Of a DNA stretch of 64,000 nucleotides, positions 1 through 8,301 are shown piece after piece. A program made the position numbers and the translations under genes. The notes beneath the pieces are model-generated. The model made no database searches and was not told the origin of the DNA. It worked only from the letters and a program-made list of their open reading frames with translations. Position 1 is the stretch's first letter, and each line of letters starts with the position of its first letter. This DNA is from Gemmataceae bacterium (GTDB lineage: Bacteria; Planctomycetota; Planctomycetia; Gemmatales; Gemmataceae), in assembly GCA_009692065.1 (NCBI GenBank), contig SHZY01000003.1, positions 1 through 64,000 of the forward strand. The letters run 5' to 3'.

Positions 1-57
1 CTCAGTGGTGGCGATCCACAGCCCTTGCTCTTCGCGTTTTCGTTTGCCCAGAGCCAT
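1..57 (-). CDS. Transposase, N-terminal 19 codons only
   Basis: Read leftward from an ATG at 57, the frame is open to the window edge and gives MALGKRKREEQGLWIATTE. This basic start followed by LWIATT resembles the N-termini of IS1182/IS5-like transposases seen in planctomycetes. The catalytic part is outside the window. A short candidate terminal repeat upstream (131-146) supports a transposase identity. The match is recalled from family knowledge and only 19 residues are visible, so the family name is tentative. Confidence 0.5.
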   Translation of the reverse strand, partial: MALGKRKREEQGLWIATTE

Positions 58-146
58 CGTGACTCCTTGGTCTTCGGTACGTTGATATCCCCAACATCTG
101 GGCAACAGCATACCATGCCTGTCAAGAGGCGTTTTTCAACGGGCTG
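1..146 (-). mobile_element. Insertion sequence end, cut by window edge
   Basis: The left edge holds the 5' end of a leftward transposase gene followed by about 90 bases of untranslated sequence. The sequence GTTTTTCAACGGGCTG (131-146) resembles the terminal inverted repeats of IS1182/IS5-type elements that I recall, so the IS boundary is placed near 146. The next base begins a separate palindrome (147-200). The other IS end is outside the window, so family and completeness cannot be judged. Confidence 0.5.
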
Positions 147-200
147 TTAGCGACGCTTCGAAGAATCGTTGCTTGGGACGCTTCTTCGAAGCGTCGCTAA
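147..200. repeat. Palindromic element, 19-base perfect arms
   Basis: Arms at 147-165 and 182-200 are exact reverse complements separated by 16 bases. The element sits directly beside the putative IS end. It has the TTAGC...GCTAA outer edges shared by several other intergenic palindromes in this window. Confidence 0.85.
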
Positions 201-232
201 CCTACAGCCGCAATTCATCTTGCCGAGCCGCT

Positions 233-535
233 TCAGCTTGCCTCGAAATCGAAAGCAACCACGCCTTCCAGGTCCGGCAGGAAAGCCTGCTTGAGCTTCT
301 CGTGATCGGGATCCGTCAGGTAGTGATCGCGCGCGGCGGCGTCGGCGAAGGTCATGATGAAGCCGTGAGTGTAGCCCTGGTTCAGTCCTTCCGGGCTCGA
401 GTAAGCGCCCCCCTGAATCGCAAGGAAGCCGGGCATTTTCTTGCGCAGCCCTTCAAGGGCCGAGGCAAGGTCGGCCATGCGGTGCGCTTTGTGGGCAGGG
501 AATTTCACCAGGACGATGTGCTGGATTTTCTTCAT
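233..535 (-). CDS. Dabb (stress-responsive A/B barrel) domain protein
   Basis: This is a 100-residue protein when started at the ATG at 535 (MKKIQHIVLVKF). An upstream in-frame extension to 673 exists, but it lacks domain character and would overlap the next gene's start. The opening IVLVKF strand, the GLRKKMPGF helix, the GYTHGFIMTFAD strand and the HYLTDPDHEKL segment are the Dabb pattern of a small dimeric ferredoxin-like barrel, with the typical length of about 100 residues. Family members act in stress response or as small-molecule cyclases or chaperones, and the substrate here cannot be inferred. It is divergent from the sugar transferase gene that follows. Confidence 0.8.
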   Translation of the reverse strand: MKKIQHIVLVKFPAHKAHRMADLASALEGLRKKMPGFLAIQGGAYSSPEGLNQGYTHGFIMTFADAAARDHYLTDPDHEKLKQAFLPDLEGVVAFDFEAS

Positions 536-652
536 GGCAAGGGCTCCCAATCGAACGATCTCACCCGGCTTGACACTCAAGCGCGAAGCATGATACAAGG
601 CGAGCATACCGAAAGTGGGCCGCGGCGGAAAGGTCCCAGGGATGGGGACGGT

Positions 653-2047
653 ATGATCCACAAGAAAAGCCAACTCCTGTGTGCCTGGTTCTTATTTGCC
701 GACCTGGTCATGACGGCGCTCGCCTGGATTGCCGCCTACCATCTGCGCTTTGATTCCGGCTGGTTTCCGGTTGTCAAGCACACGCCGGACGTTTCGCTTT
801 GCTACAACAATATTCCGCTGGTCGTTCTGGTCGCCTTGCTGGCGTATCAGTTCACCGGTCAGTACATGATCAACCGCTTTCGCCGGCTGCGCGAGGATTT
901 CGCCAGTGTCTTCATGGGAACGGCCTTGATGGGCCTCCTGGTGGTCGCCGTCACCTTCGGCCTGCACAGCGCTTACGAATCGCGCGGCGCCATCGTCCTT
1001 TTTGTGCTGCTGACAATGCTCCTCATCCTGTTTTTCCGCCGCCTGAGCTGGGTCGGCGTCCATTGGCTGCGCAAGCGAGGCTACAATCAGACGCAAACCT
1101 TGATCGTCGGCACCGGCCGCGTCGCACGCAAGACGGCCCGGTCGCTGCGCCAAACCACCTGGCTCGGATTCAAGAACGTTGGCTTCATTGAAGACGAGCC
1201 GTCGCACTGGGCCAGCGATCTGGACATCCTCGGCAGCGTCGCCGACTTGCCGAAGCTCGTCGAAAAGTACCAGGTCTCGCACGTATTCATCTGTTTGCCG
1301 ATGGGGCGCTATGATGAGGCCCGGCGCGTCTTTGATGTGCTCTCCCAGACGCTGGTCGATGTGCGGCTGGTCGCCGACGTCCCTGCCTTGGCCGGCGTGA
1401 CCTTCACCACCACCCACTTCGACGGCATGCCGATGATCGGCCTTCGCGAAAGCCCGCACTTTGGCCTGAACATCGTGGTCAAACGGGTCATGGATGTTGT
1501 GCTATCCCTGCTCGCCCTCATCGTCCTGTCGCCCTTGCTGGCGCTGATCGGGGTGCTGATCAAGCTCACCAGCCCCGGCCCGATCTTCTACAGCCAGGAG
1601 CGCTGCGGCCTCAATGGCCGGACGTTCAAGATGCTCAAGTTTCGCAGCATGCGCGCCGATGCCGAGCAGAAATCCGGCGCCGTCTGGGCCGTCAAGGATG
1701 ACCCGCGCAAGACCAAGATCGGCGATTTTCTGCGCAAGACGAGCCTCGACGAGTTGCCGCAGTTCATCAACGTGCTGTTGGGCGATATGAGCATCGTCGG
1801 CCCGCGTCCGGAACGGCCGATATTCATCAACAAGTTCACCAAGACGATTCCCAACTATCACGCACGCCACGCGGTCAAGGCCGGCATCACCGGCTGGGCC
1901 CAAGTCAACGGCTGGCGCGGCAACACGTCCTTGCGCAAACGCATTCAATTCGACCTCTACTACATCACGCACTGGACGCCCTGGCTCGACATTCGCATCC
2001 TTTGGCTGACCATCTGGCACGGGTTTGTGAATCGGAATGCATACTGA
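653..2047 (+). CDS. Undecaprenyl-phosphate sugar phosphotransferase (WcaJ/EpsZ type)
   Basis: The protein has 464 residues from the ATG at 653. The N-terminal part (about 1-130) holds four to five hydrophobic segments. A nucleotide-binding-like CoA-binding/NAD fold follows ([14 protein letters not shown]). The C-terminal bacterial sugar transferase domain, from about residue 275, has a membrane helix, then [25 protein letters not shown] and GPRPE motifs. This family transfers a hexose-1-phosphate from a UDP-sugar to undecaprenyl phosphate at the inner membrane, starting exopolysaccharide or O-antigen repeat units. The length fits the family (about 460-470). No other polysaccharide genes are adjacent. 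The in-frame extension back to 173 is antisense to the Dabb gene and was not used. Confidence 0.93.
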   Translation: MIHKKSQLLCAWFLFADLVMTALAWIAAYHLRFDSGWFPVVKHTPDVSLCYNNIPLVVLVALLAYQFTGQYMINRFRRLREDFASVFMGTALMGLLVVAVTFGLHSAYESRGAIVLFVLLTMLLILFFRRLSWVGVHWLRKRGYNQTQTLIVGTGRVARKTARSLRQTTWLGFKNVGFIEDEPSHWASDLDILGSVADLPKLVEKYQVSHVFICLPMGRYDEARRVFDVLSQTLVDVRLVADVPALAGVTFTTTHFDGMPMIGLRESPHFGLNIVVKRVMDVVLSLLALIVLSPLLALIGVLIKLTSPGPIFYSQERCGLNGRTFKMLKFRSMRADAEQKSGAVWAVKDDPRKTKIGDFLRKTSLDELPQFINVLLGDMSIVGPRPERPIFINKFTKTIPNYHARHAVKAGITGWAQVNGWRGNTSLRKRIQFDLYYITHWTPWLDIRILWLTIWHGFVNRNAY

Positions 2048-2054
2048 ATCGTCT

Positions 2055-2113
2055 TCGTTTAGCGCCCGTAAAGAACCTTCCGTTACCGAGCACGCCACGC
2101 GGGCGCTAAACGA
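2055..2113. repeat. Palindrome, TCGTTTAGCGCCCG family
   Basis: The 14-base arms at 2055-2068 and 2100-2113 are perfect reverse complements. Near-identical arms recur at 19785-19833 and 28874-28917, each directly after a stop codon. It may act as a transcription terminator or as a REP-type element. Confidence 0.85.
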
Positions 2114-2141
2114 GGATCGGCCCAGATGATACAATAACCCG

Positions 2142-3134
2142 ATGTTTGTCGATCGAGTAACCATATTTGTCAAGGGCGGTGACGGCGGCAGGGGCTGCTC
2201 CAGCTTCCGGCGTGAGAAATATGTACCCAAGGGCGGTCCCGACGGCGGCGACGGCGGCGACGGCGCCAACATCATCATCCGCGCCGTCGCAGGCACCGAT
2301 AGCCTCGCCGATATCGTCAACCGCAAGCACTGGCGAGCCCCCGGCGGCAGCCCCGGCACCGGCGCCCAGAAGACCGGACGCACTGCCAAGGACATCGTCA
2401 TCGCCGTGCCGCCGGGAACCATCATCTATGATCGCGAACGTGGCAACATCCTGCGCGACTTGACGACAGCGGGCGATGAAGTCGTCGTCAGCAAAGGGGG
2501 CCGTGGCGGGCGAGGCAACAAGTATTTCGCCACTTCCACCAATCGCACTCCTCGCGAATTCGAACCGGGCGAGCCGGGCGAGGAACGCTGGCTGGTTCTC
2601 GAACTCAAGGTCATCGCGGATGCCGGCCTTGTGGGGCTGCCCAACGCCGGCAAGTCCACGCTCTTGAGCCGACTGTCGCAGGCGCATCCGGAGATCGCCG
2701 ACTATCCCTTCACGACCAAGCACCCGAACCTCGGCGTCGTCCACTCCGGCGGCGAGCGTGTGTTCGTTCTCGCCGACTTGCCGGGCCTGATCGAAGGGGC
2801 CCACAGCGGCGTCGGCCTGGGCCACGAGTTCCTACGCCACGTCGAACGCACGCGGGTTCTCGTTCACTTGATCGAGCCGATGCCGCTCGATGGCAGTGAT
2901 CCCGTCCACAACTTCCGCATGGTGCAGCGCGAACTCGAACTCTACCGCCATGAGCTGACCGACAAGCCTGAAGTCGTCGCCATGAGCAAGTGCGAGCTGA
3001 CTGACAGCGACGAGGTCCGCGCCCGCCTGGAGCGTGAACTCGGCCGTGAGGTGCTGGCGATCTCCGCCGTAACAGGGCAGGGCCTCGCCCAACTCGTCGG
3101 CCGCGTTGCCCAACTGTTACTGCAACCCGTCTGA
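2142..3134 (+). CDS. obgE: Obg family GTPase
   Basis: The protein has 330 residues. The Obg fold (1-158) is glycine-rich with the typical FVKGGDGG start and the KGGPDGGDGGDG loop. The G domain follows, with G1 GLPNAGKS at 165-172, a TT in switch I near 191, and G3 DLPG at 212-215. The usual NKxD G4 is SKCE at 282-285, a relaxed variant. No C-terminal OCT domain is present, giving a short Obg. The family binds the large ribosomal subunit and links GTP/ppGpp levels to ribosome assembly and growth. The usual rplU-rpmA partners are not upstream. Confidence 0.95.
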   Translation: MFVDRVTIFVKGGDGGRGCSSFRREKYVPKGGPDGGDGGDGANIIIRAVAGTDSLADIVNRKHWRAPGGSPGTGAQKTGRTAKDIVIAVPPGTIIYDRERGNILRDLTTAGDEVVVSKGGRGGRGNKYFATSTNRTPREFEPGEPGEERWLVLELKVIADAGLVGLPNAGKSTLLSRLSQAHPEIADYPFTTKHPNLGVVHSGGERVFVLADLPGLIEGAHSGVGLGHEFLRHVERTRVLVHLIEPMPLDGSDPVHNFRMVQRELELYRHELTDKPEVVAMSKCELTDSDEVRARLERELGREVLAISAVTGQGLAQLVGRVAQLLLQPV

Positions 3135-3154
3135 GCCGCACGCGTCAAGAGGAC

Positions 3155-3288
3155 TAACCACAGAGACACAGTGGCACAGAGAAGAAAGAGAGAGAGAGAG
3201 TGGGGTTTCGCGTGGCACGCGGAAATCGGTGTTGAGAAAATACTGTAACTCTCCCCCCTGATTTCTCTTCTCTGTGTCTCTGCGGTTA
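3155..3288. repeat. Long inverted repeat (CAGAGACACAG type)
   Basis: The left arm begins TAACCACAGAGACACAG at 3155, and the right arm ends in its near-complement at 3288 (TCTGTGTCTCTGCGGTTA). A purine-rich AGAGAG tract lies inside. The element fills the space between obgE and coaX. The same ACCACAGAGACACAG word is a widespread repeat in planctomycete genomes (recalled, not checked). Confidence 0.75.
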
Positions 3289-3313
3289 GAATCCTGCGAT
3301 AAGAGGGCGGTCC

Positions 3314-4051
3314 GTGAGCGGTCCAATCGTCGTCGATGTCGGCAATACTCGCATCAAGTGGGGGCTGTGCAGTTCCGCGCAGGTTTGGAGCATCGCCTCG
3401 TTGCCGCCCGACGATCTGGGCGCCTTGCTCAAGCAATGGCAGGAATGGAAGCTGCAGCGCGACCAGGTATGGATCGTCAGCGGCGTGCACCCGCGTCGGC
3501 GCGACACGCTGGTCGCCTGGCTGAAAGAACGCAGTGATTCGGTCGAAGTCCTCGATTCGTGCAAGCAACTGCCGCTGCAGATCGAAGTTGACCATCCTGA
3601 AAAAGTCGGCATCGACCGCCTGCTCAACGCGGTGGCCGCCAATCGGCGCCGCCAGGAGAATGTCGCGGCGATTCTGATCGATGCGGGCACTGCGGTCACC
3701 GTCGATTATCTCGACGGCGCCGGCGTCTTCCGCGGCGGCGCGATCTTCCCGGGCTTCGGCTTGATGGCAAGCGCCCTGCACGATTACACGGCACTCCTAC
3801 CGATCGTGGCGATGGACGAGGCCGTCTTGCCTCCCGGCGCCTCGACCGTGCACGCGATTCAGGCGGGCGTGTTTCATGCAGTCGTCGGGGGCATCGAGCG
3901 CTTGATCTTTGAATACCAGCGCCGCTATCCCACGGCGTTCGAGATTTTTCTGACGGGAGGCGACGCGAAGCGTGTGTCGACCAGGCTGCATCATCCCGTG
4001 CATGTCTGGCCGGAGATGACGCTCGAAGGGATACTTCACTCACGCGGCTAA
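3314..4051 (+). CDS. coaX: Type III pantothenate kinase
   Basis: The protein has 245 residues and starts with GTG at 3314. Visible motifs are the phosphate-binding DVGNTRIKWG at the N-terminus (residues 8-17), VGIDRLLNAVAA, the catalytic DAGTAVTVD and FPGFGLM segments, and a second TGGDA near residue 215. These are the ASKHA-fold motifs of CoaX, which phosphorylates pantothenate in the first committed step of coenzyme A synthesis and needs a monovalent cation. Length is normal. The gene lies 18 bases before the MnmE-like gene, so the two are probably co-transcribed. Confidence 0.93.
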   Translation: MSGPIVVDVGNTRIKWGLCSSAQVWSIASLPPDDLGALLKQWQEWKLQRDQVWIVSGVHPRRRDTLVAWLKERSDSVEVLDSCKQLPLQIEVDHPEKVGIDRLLNAVAANRRRQENVAAILIDAGTAVTVDYLDGAGVFRGGAIFPGFGLMASALHDYTALLPIVAMDEAVLPPGASTVHAIQAGVFHAVVGGIERLIFEYQRRYPTAFEIFLTGGDAKRVSTRLHHPVHVWPEMTLEGILHSRG

Positions 4052-4069
4052 ACATGATCCGGTAATTCG

Positions 4070-5092
4070 ATGCAAACTACCATCGCCTGCCTGACCGCGC
4101 CCGGCAAAGCCGCCATCGCCACGCTGGCAGTGCGCGGGCCCCAGGCATGGGCGATTACGCTTGCGCACTTTATGCCCCGCAAGGGAAGCCTGCCCGACAC
4201 TCCGGACGCGGGACAATACTGGTACGGCAGGCTCGGCAACGAACTGGCCGACGACGTCGTCCTTGCGGTCAAGCAAGGCTTGCCGACGATCGCACTGGAA
4301 GTGCACTGCCACGGCGGCGTCGAAGTCGTGCGCATGATTCAGGAACTCTACCTGGAGCACGGAGCCATCCTGTCTCCCTGGCAAGATGAGACGAACGGCC
4401 TTTTCGAAACGCTCGCACACGCTTCGACAGTGCGCACCGCCAACATTCTGCTCGACCAGGTCAGCGGGGCCTGGCAAGTTTGCATGAGGGAACTGGCAGA
4501 CCCAGATCCGGTTCGCGGCACGCAGGTTCGCCAACGGCTCGCGGAGCTGATTCCGCTTGGCCAGCACCTCGTCGAGCCGTGGCAGGTGGTGATCGCCGGC
4601 GCGCCCAACGTTGGCAAGAGCAGCTTGATGAACGCGCTCGCCGGCTACACGCGCAGCGTCGTCTCGCCGAGCGCGGGGACGACGCGCGATACCGTCGCGC
4701 TGCGGCTCGCGATCGACGGGTGGCCCGTGGAAATCACCGACACGGCAGGCATTCGCGCAGCGACGAACGACCTGGAATTACAAGGCATCGAACGCGCTCA
4801 GAGCGTGGCACGCGATGCCGACCTGCGCCTATGGTTGCTGGATGGTTCGACGGGGCCAATATTTCCCGATGACCCGGTCGGCTGGCATTTTCTCATCAAC
4901 AAGATTGATCTGCCCGCGGCCTGGGATTGGCAAAGTCTACCGGAGGCGCTGCGCATCTCGGCACGCACACAGACGGGATTGACGGAGCTCTGCGAGATGA
5001 TTTCGCGTCAATTGGTGCCGCAGCCACCGTTGCCAGGCGAAGCGGTGCCAGTTACAGCGGAGCAGGCTGCCCTGGTGGGTAAAAAACGTTAG
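4070..5092 (+). CDS. MnmE/TrmE-family GTPase, short form lacking the C-terminal CxGK
   Basis: The protein has 340 residues against about 450 for MnmE. A TrmE-like N-terminal part (about 1-110; IACLTAPGKAAIATLAVRG, and HCHGG at 79-83) is followed by a shortened helical part and a G domain. G domain motifs are GAPNVGKS (177-184), TTRD (204-207), DTAG (224-227) and NKID (277-280). MnmE ends in a cysteine motif C(I/L/V)GK, needed with MnmG for tRNA wobble-uridine modification. This protein ends ...GKKR with no cysteine there, so canonical activity is doubtful. It may be a planctomycete TrmE-derived GTPase of other function. Confidence 0.8.
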   Translation: MQTTIACLTAPGKAAIATLAVRGPQAWAITLAHFMPRKGSLPDTPDAGQYWYGRLGNELADDVVLAVKQGLPTIALEVHCHGGVEVVRMIQELYLEHGAILSPWQDETNGLFETLAHASTVRTANILLDQVSGAWQVCMRELADPDPVRGTQVRQRLAELIPLGQHLVEPWQVVIAGAPNVGKSSLMNALAGYTRSVVSPSAGTTRDTVALRLAIDGWPVEITDTAGIRAATNDLELQGIERAQSVARDADLRLWLLDGSTGPIFPDDPVGWHFLINKIDLPAAWDWQSLPEALRISARTQTGLTELCEMISRQLVPQPPLPGEAVPVTAEQAALVGKKR

Positions 5093-5096
5093 CCAG

Positions 5097-5350
5097 ACAC
5101 GCAAGTTTTGAAGCTGCGATTTTCTTGCCCCGAAGGGGCCTAACAAACCAGCCCAGGGCAACGCCCTGGGAAAGCGGGCAAAAACGAATCTAGCCCTGTA
5201 AGGGCGGCACAACCGTATGCGACATATGTAATGCCCTTTCAGGGCAACTACACCTTGGGCCTGACGCGAACCCAGGGCGTTGCCCTGGGCTGGTTTGTTG
5301 TCGCACCTTCGGTGCTCCCAATAAATCGCAACTTCAAAACGCGCAAGTGA
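5097..5350. repeat. REP cluster, CCCAGGGC family (308-base gene-free gap)
   Basis: The gap 5093-5400 contains no gene. It is one large imperfect inverted repeat whose outer arms read CAAGTTTTGAAG and its complement. Inside are CCCAGGGCAACGCCCTGGG and CCCAGGGCGTTGCCCTGGG hairpins, CCCCGAAGGGGC, and two GCCCT...AGGGC hairpins. The same words flank the RAYT transposase at 45126-45578, so this reads as a non-autonomous copy mobilised by that family. Confidence 0.8.
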
Positions 5351-5390
5351 CGGACTAATGAGTCCGTCGCTTGCGCGTCCGGCTAACGAG
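5342..5390. repeat. Palindrome, CGCTTGCGCG family
   Basis: CGCGCAAGTGACGGACT and its near-complement surround a short TAAT-containing loop. The 27 bases 5364-5390 recur exactly at 26050-26076, where they form one arm of a second palindrome. Confidence 0.85.
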
Positions 5391-5400
5391 CGAGCGGGCG

Positions 5401-5883
5401 TCAATGTGCGTCGTGCCCGCCCATTTGTTCGGTCAGGTAATTCTGTAGGCCGACCGCTTCGATCAGGGCAAGCTGCGTTTCCAGCCAATCGACATGCTCT
5501 TCCGATTCGACCAGGATCGGCGCCAGCAGCTCGCGCGAGCCGTTGTCTTTCACCTTCACGCACAACTCGATGGCGGCGTTGTAAGTATTCACCCCCCCCA
5601 TCTCCAGCTTGAGATCGTTCTCGAATTGCTCTTTCACATTGGTGCCGACGCGGATCACGTCGTAGCGGGCAATCTCCGGCGTGCCGTCCAGGAACAGGAT
5701 GCGATCGATCAGCTTCTCGGCATGCTTCATTTCGCCCATGGATTCTTCGTAGTGCTTCTTGCCGAGCAGCTTGTAGCCCCAGTTCATGCACATCTTGGCC
5801 TGGCAGAAATATTGGTTGATCGCGGTCAATTCGATGGTGAGCGCGCGATTCAATGCGTCAATGACTTGCGGGTCGCCTTTCAT
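5401..5883 (-). CDS. bfr: Bacterioferritin
   Basis: The protein has 160 residues, the usual Bfr length, with the MKGD start. Ferroxidase-type residues seen are E18, Y25, E51, H54, E94 and H130, and the haem-ligand Met is at 52 in EMKHAEK. Aligned by eye to E. coli Bfr, the position of the bridging ligand E127 is serine (ESEEH instead of xEEEH or DEEGH). The protein should assemble a 24-mer iron-storage shell with haem at the subunit interface. It is transcribed leftward from its own promoter (5981-6009) and is separate from the downstream metal transporter genes, although those also handle metals. Confidence 0.93.
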   Translation of the reverse strand: MKGDPQVIDALNRALTIELTAINQYFCQAKMCMNWGYKLLGKKHYEESMGEMKHAEKLIDRILFLDGTPEIARYDVIRVGTNVKEQFENDLKLEMGGVNTYNAAIELCVKVKDNGSRELLAPILVESEEHVDWLETQLALIEAVGLQNYLTEQMGGHDAH

Positions 5884-5980
5884 GGGTCACTCCTTTTGTT
5901 AAGTTGGCTTACAGCGAATCGGACATCGGCAGGGGGCAAGTCGGCTGGCCCCCGTGGCGGGGTTCGTTCCCACCTCTGCA

Positions 5981-6009
5981 TTATTAGGATTCCTGGAGAA
6001 GAGTTTCAA
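5981..6009 (-). promoter_or_regulatory. Probable sigma-70 promoter of bfr
   Basis: On the minus strand, TTGAAA (6004-6009) and TAATAA (5981-5986) are separated by exactly 17 bases, about 98 bases upstream of the bfr start. A small perfect dyad ACTGA-TAC-TCAGT lies at 6051-6063, upstream of the -35. It could be an operator, but it does not match the Fur consensus. Confidence 0.6.
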
Positions 6010-6064
6010 GGGCAAAATTGCCGCAACTTCTTATTTTCCAACGAGTTAATACTGATACTCAGTC

Positions 6065-7396
6065 TCATTTCGAGGCGGCGGAAGGAGCGTCGTTTTGGGC
6101 CGGCGGAATGCTCTTTCCGTGCGGATCCTTGGCAGGCTCCTGCAACGTGCTGGCAAGTTCGTCCTGAAGTTGCGGACCGATGAAGTGTTCGACGAGTGCC
6201 GCAGCTGCGTGAACGTGGTCTGGCGGAATCTCCAGGATGGCCCCGGCATAGGTTTCCCAAAGACGATGGGAACGCACCACGTACTGACCGAGCCGCCGAC
6301 CTTCCTCGGTCAGAACCGGCAATCCTGCCGCGCTCGTCGCCAGCAGCCCCAGCCGAACCAACTTGTGATGGGCCAACCAGACGACCCACGTTGACAGGCC
6401 GTGGTCCTTTAGCGCCAGAGAGTACGTCTTCACGCTTGCTTCCTCAGCGCGATACAGTGTCGCAAGAATGTCCTCCTGCGCGATTCTGAGGGACAGATGG
6501 AAGTTGCGCCACCCTTGGGCGGCCAAGCCGTGGCGAGGCGCGAACAGGACGGCGAGTACAAACTGCAAGCCAAGAATCACCGCCACCATCCCGGAGATGT
6601 CGAGCGAATAGCCGCCGATGTTGCGCAGCAGATAACCCAGGACCGATGCCGAAAAGGCCGACAGCGCTGCCCAGCCGAGCATGGGACCCAGTCGATCGGT
6701 GAGCAGATACGCCGTCGCTGCCGGTACGATCAGGACTGCCAACACGAGAATCAAGCCGACCGCCTCGAACGCCGACACAGTGCTCCCCGCCACCAGCGCA
6801 ATGAGCAGATAGTTCACCAGCCGCGGCGAAAAGCCCATCGACTGGGCCAGGGCCGGATCAAAGGCTACGATGGTCAACTCCTTCCAGAAAAACCCAAGGA
6901 ACGCAAGCGTGAGAAAGAGCATCAGCAGCATCGTCGGAATCGCCCGCGGAATTTCGAGGCCGAAGAAATCCGCCGTGTTGAGGGGCACGACTTCGAGCAG
7001 GCCCAGAAACACGCAGTCCAAATCGATGTGTGCGAACCGCAGGTACTTGGAGAGCAAGATGACGCCAACCGCAAAGAGCGAGGTGTACACGACGCCCAGG
7101 CTGGCGTCTTCCGTTACGCTAGTCGACGCTGACAGAGTCTCGGCGAGAATCGCGGTTACCAACCCGAATACCATGGCGCCGACAAGAATGTAGACGCTGG
7201 TGATCTGGCCGGTCAGGAGCACGGCGAGCACGATTCCCGGGAGTACGCCATGGCCGATCGCGTCGCCGAGCATGCTCATACGTTTGAGCAAGAGAAAGCA
7301 GCCAAGCAAGGCGCACGAAATGCTGCAGACGCTGGCCACGGCGATGGTCCAGAACGCCTGGTGAAGCTCCGTGCTGGTCGGCGCAATGAGCGTCAT
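6065..7396 (-). CDS. Metal ABC transporter permease fused to a DtxR-like domain
   Basis: The protein has 443 residues. Residues 1-290 form an ABC-3 family permease with eight or so hydrophobic helices and the family segments DAIGHGVLPG and VLIVPAATAYLL. Residues about 303-415 resemble the winged-helix and metal-binding parts of DtxR/MntR repressors (LTEEGRRLGQYVVRSHRLWETYA, then a PPDHVHAAAALVEHF helix). ABC-3 permeases normally end near residue 290. Its ATG overlaps the stop of the preceding permease by 4 bases, so it is translationally coupled. The extra domain may sense cytosolic Mn/Fe/Zn and gate transport or bind DNA. The function of the fusion is inference. Confidence 0.88.
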   Translation of the reverse strand: MTLIAPTSTELHQAFWTIAVASVCSISCALLGCFLLLKRMSMLGDAIGHGVLPGIVLAVLLTGQITSVYILVGAMVFGLVTAILAETLSASTSVTEDASLGVVYTSLFAVGVILLSKYLRFAHIDLDCVFLGLLEVVPLNTADFFGLEIPRAIPTMLLMLFLTLAFLGFFWKELTIVAFDPALAQSMGFSPRLVNYLLIALVAGSTVSAFEAVGLILVLAVLIVPAATAYLLTDRLGPMLGWAALSAFSASVLGYLLRNIGGYSLDISGMVAVILGLQFVLAVLFAPRHGLAAQGWRNFHLSLRIAQEDILATLYRAEEASVKTYSLALKDHGLSTWVVWLAHHKLVRLGLLATSAAGLPVLTEEGRRLGQYVVRSHRLWETYAGAILEIPPDHVHAAAALVEHFIGPQLQDELASTLQEPAKDPHGKSIPPAQNDAPSAASK

Positions 7397-8301
7397 GGCG
7401 CTGGCTCCTCTCCGGCGCCCAGCGGCGTCTCAAGGCGGAACCGGTCCCGGCGTCTCGCCAGCTGCTGCGCGATGACGCCTCGCTTTGGAGCGAAGCCGAG
7501 CGAAAGGAGAAATAGTCCCGCGGCAACGAGAATGATGCACGGGCCGGTTGCCACGCCTTGAGTGGCGCTGAGGTAGGTTCCAACGATTCCGGACGCCATA
7601 CCGATGCCGGCCGAGATGAGGAGCATCCAGGCGAGCCGGCGCGTCCAGAAGCGTGCGGCTGCCGCCGGGATGATGAGCATGGCCGCCATCAGCAGGATGC
7701 CGACCGCGGGCAAGCCGATCACGACCGCGCCCAACAGAAGGAGCATCAGGGCGAAATCCAGCAGCCGCGCCGGCCAACCTTGAACCTGGGCGAATTCGGG
7801 ATCAAAAGCCACCAGCTTGAATTCCTTGTAGCACAGGGCCACGATTGCCAGCGTCCCGGCCGACAAGGCGGTGATGAGGTGAACGTCCTCCTCGATCATG
7901 CCCGCCGTTTGGCCAAAAATGAACGAATCGAGCCCAGACCGCCCGCTCAAAGGCATTTGTTGAATGAGGCTCCGCAGCACGACGCCGGCGCCGAAGAACG
8001 TGCTGAGAATGATGGCGATCGAGGCATCCTCTTTTATGCGCGTCCAGCGTTTCAGCGCCGCCATGATGCCCAGACCGATCAGGCCGGCTAGAAATGCCCC
8101 GAGCAACATGGCCCAGAAGTGCTTTTCCCCGACGAGCAGGAACGCGAGGCAAACGCCCGGCAACGAGGAGTGCGCAAGGGCATCGCCGACGAGCGAGCGC
8201 CGACGCAAGACCGCAAAGCAGCCAATCACGCCCGAGCAAGCGCCCAGAAGCGTGACGCCTTGCAGGACGATTAGACTATTGTAGGTAAGCCATTCGCTCA
8301 T
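7393..8301 (-). CDS. Metal (Mn/Zn/Fe) ABC transporter permease
   Basis: The protein has 302 residues. This ABC-3 permease has about eight hydrophobic segments, the [16 protein letters not shown] loop, and [15 protein letters not shown] near residue 215. It forms the membrane channel, probably as a heterodimer with the following permease. Its start codon overlaps the ATPase stop by 4 bases, and its stop overlaps the next permease start by 4 bases, giving tight coupling within the four-gene transporter operon. The cation cannot be told from the permease sequence alone. Confidence 0.93.
   Translation of the reverse strand: MSEWLTYNSLIVLQGVTLLGACSGVIGCFAVLRRRSLVGDALAHSSLPGVCLAFLLVGEKHFWAMLLGAFLAGLIGLGIMAALKRWTRIKEDASIAIILSTFFGAGVVLRSLIQQMPLSGRSGLDSFIFGQTAGMIEEDVHLITALSAGTLAIVALCYKEFKLVAFDPEFAQVQGWPARLLDFALMLLLLGAVVIGLPAVGILLMAAMLIIPAAAARFWTRRLAWMLLISAGIGMASGIVGTYLSATQGVATGPCIILVAAGLFLLSLGFAPKRGVIAQQLARRRDRFRLETPLGAGEEPAP

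Noticed and set aside
173-652. N-terminal extension of the sugar phosphotransferase frame
   Set aside because: The frame is open but antisense to the Dabb gene and lacks family character. The ATG at 653 gives the normal length.
5093-5400. Possible CRISPR-like repeat array
   Set aside because: The repeats are palindromic and inverted, with no regular spacing or unique spacers. No cas gene is present.
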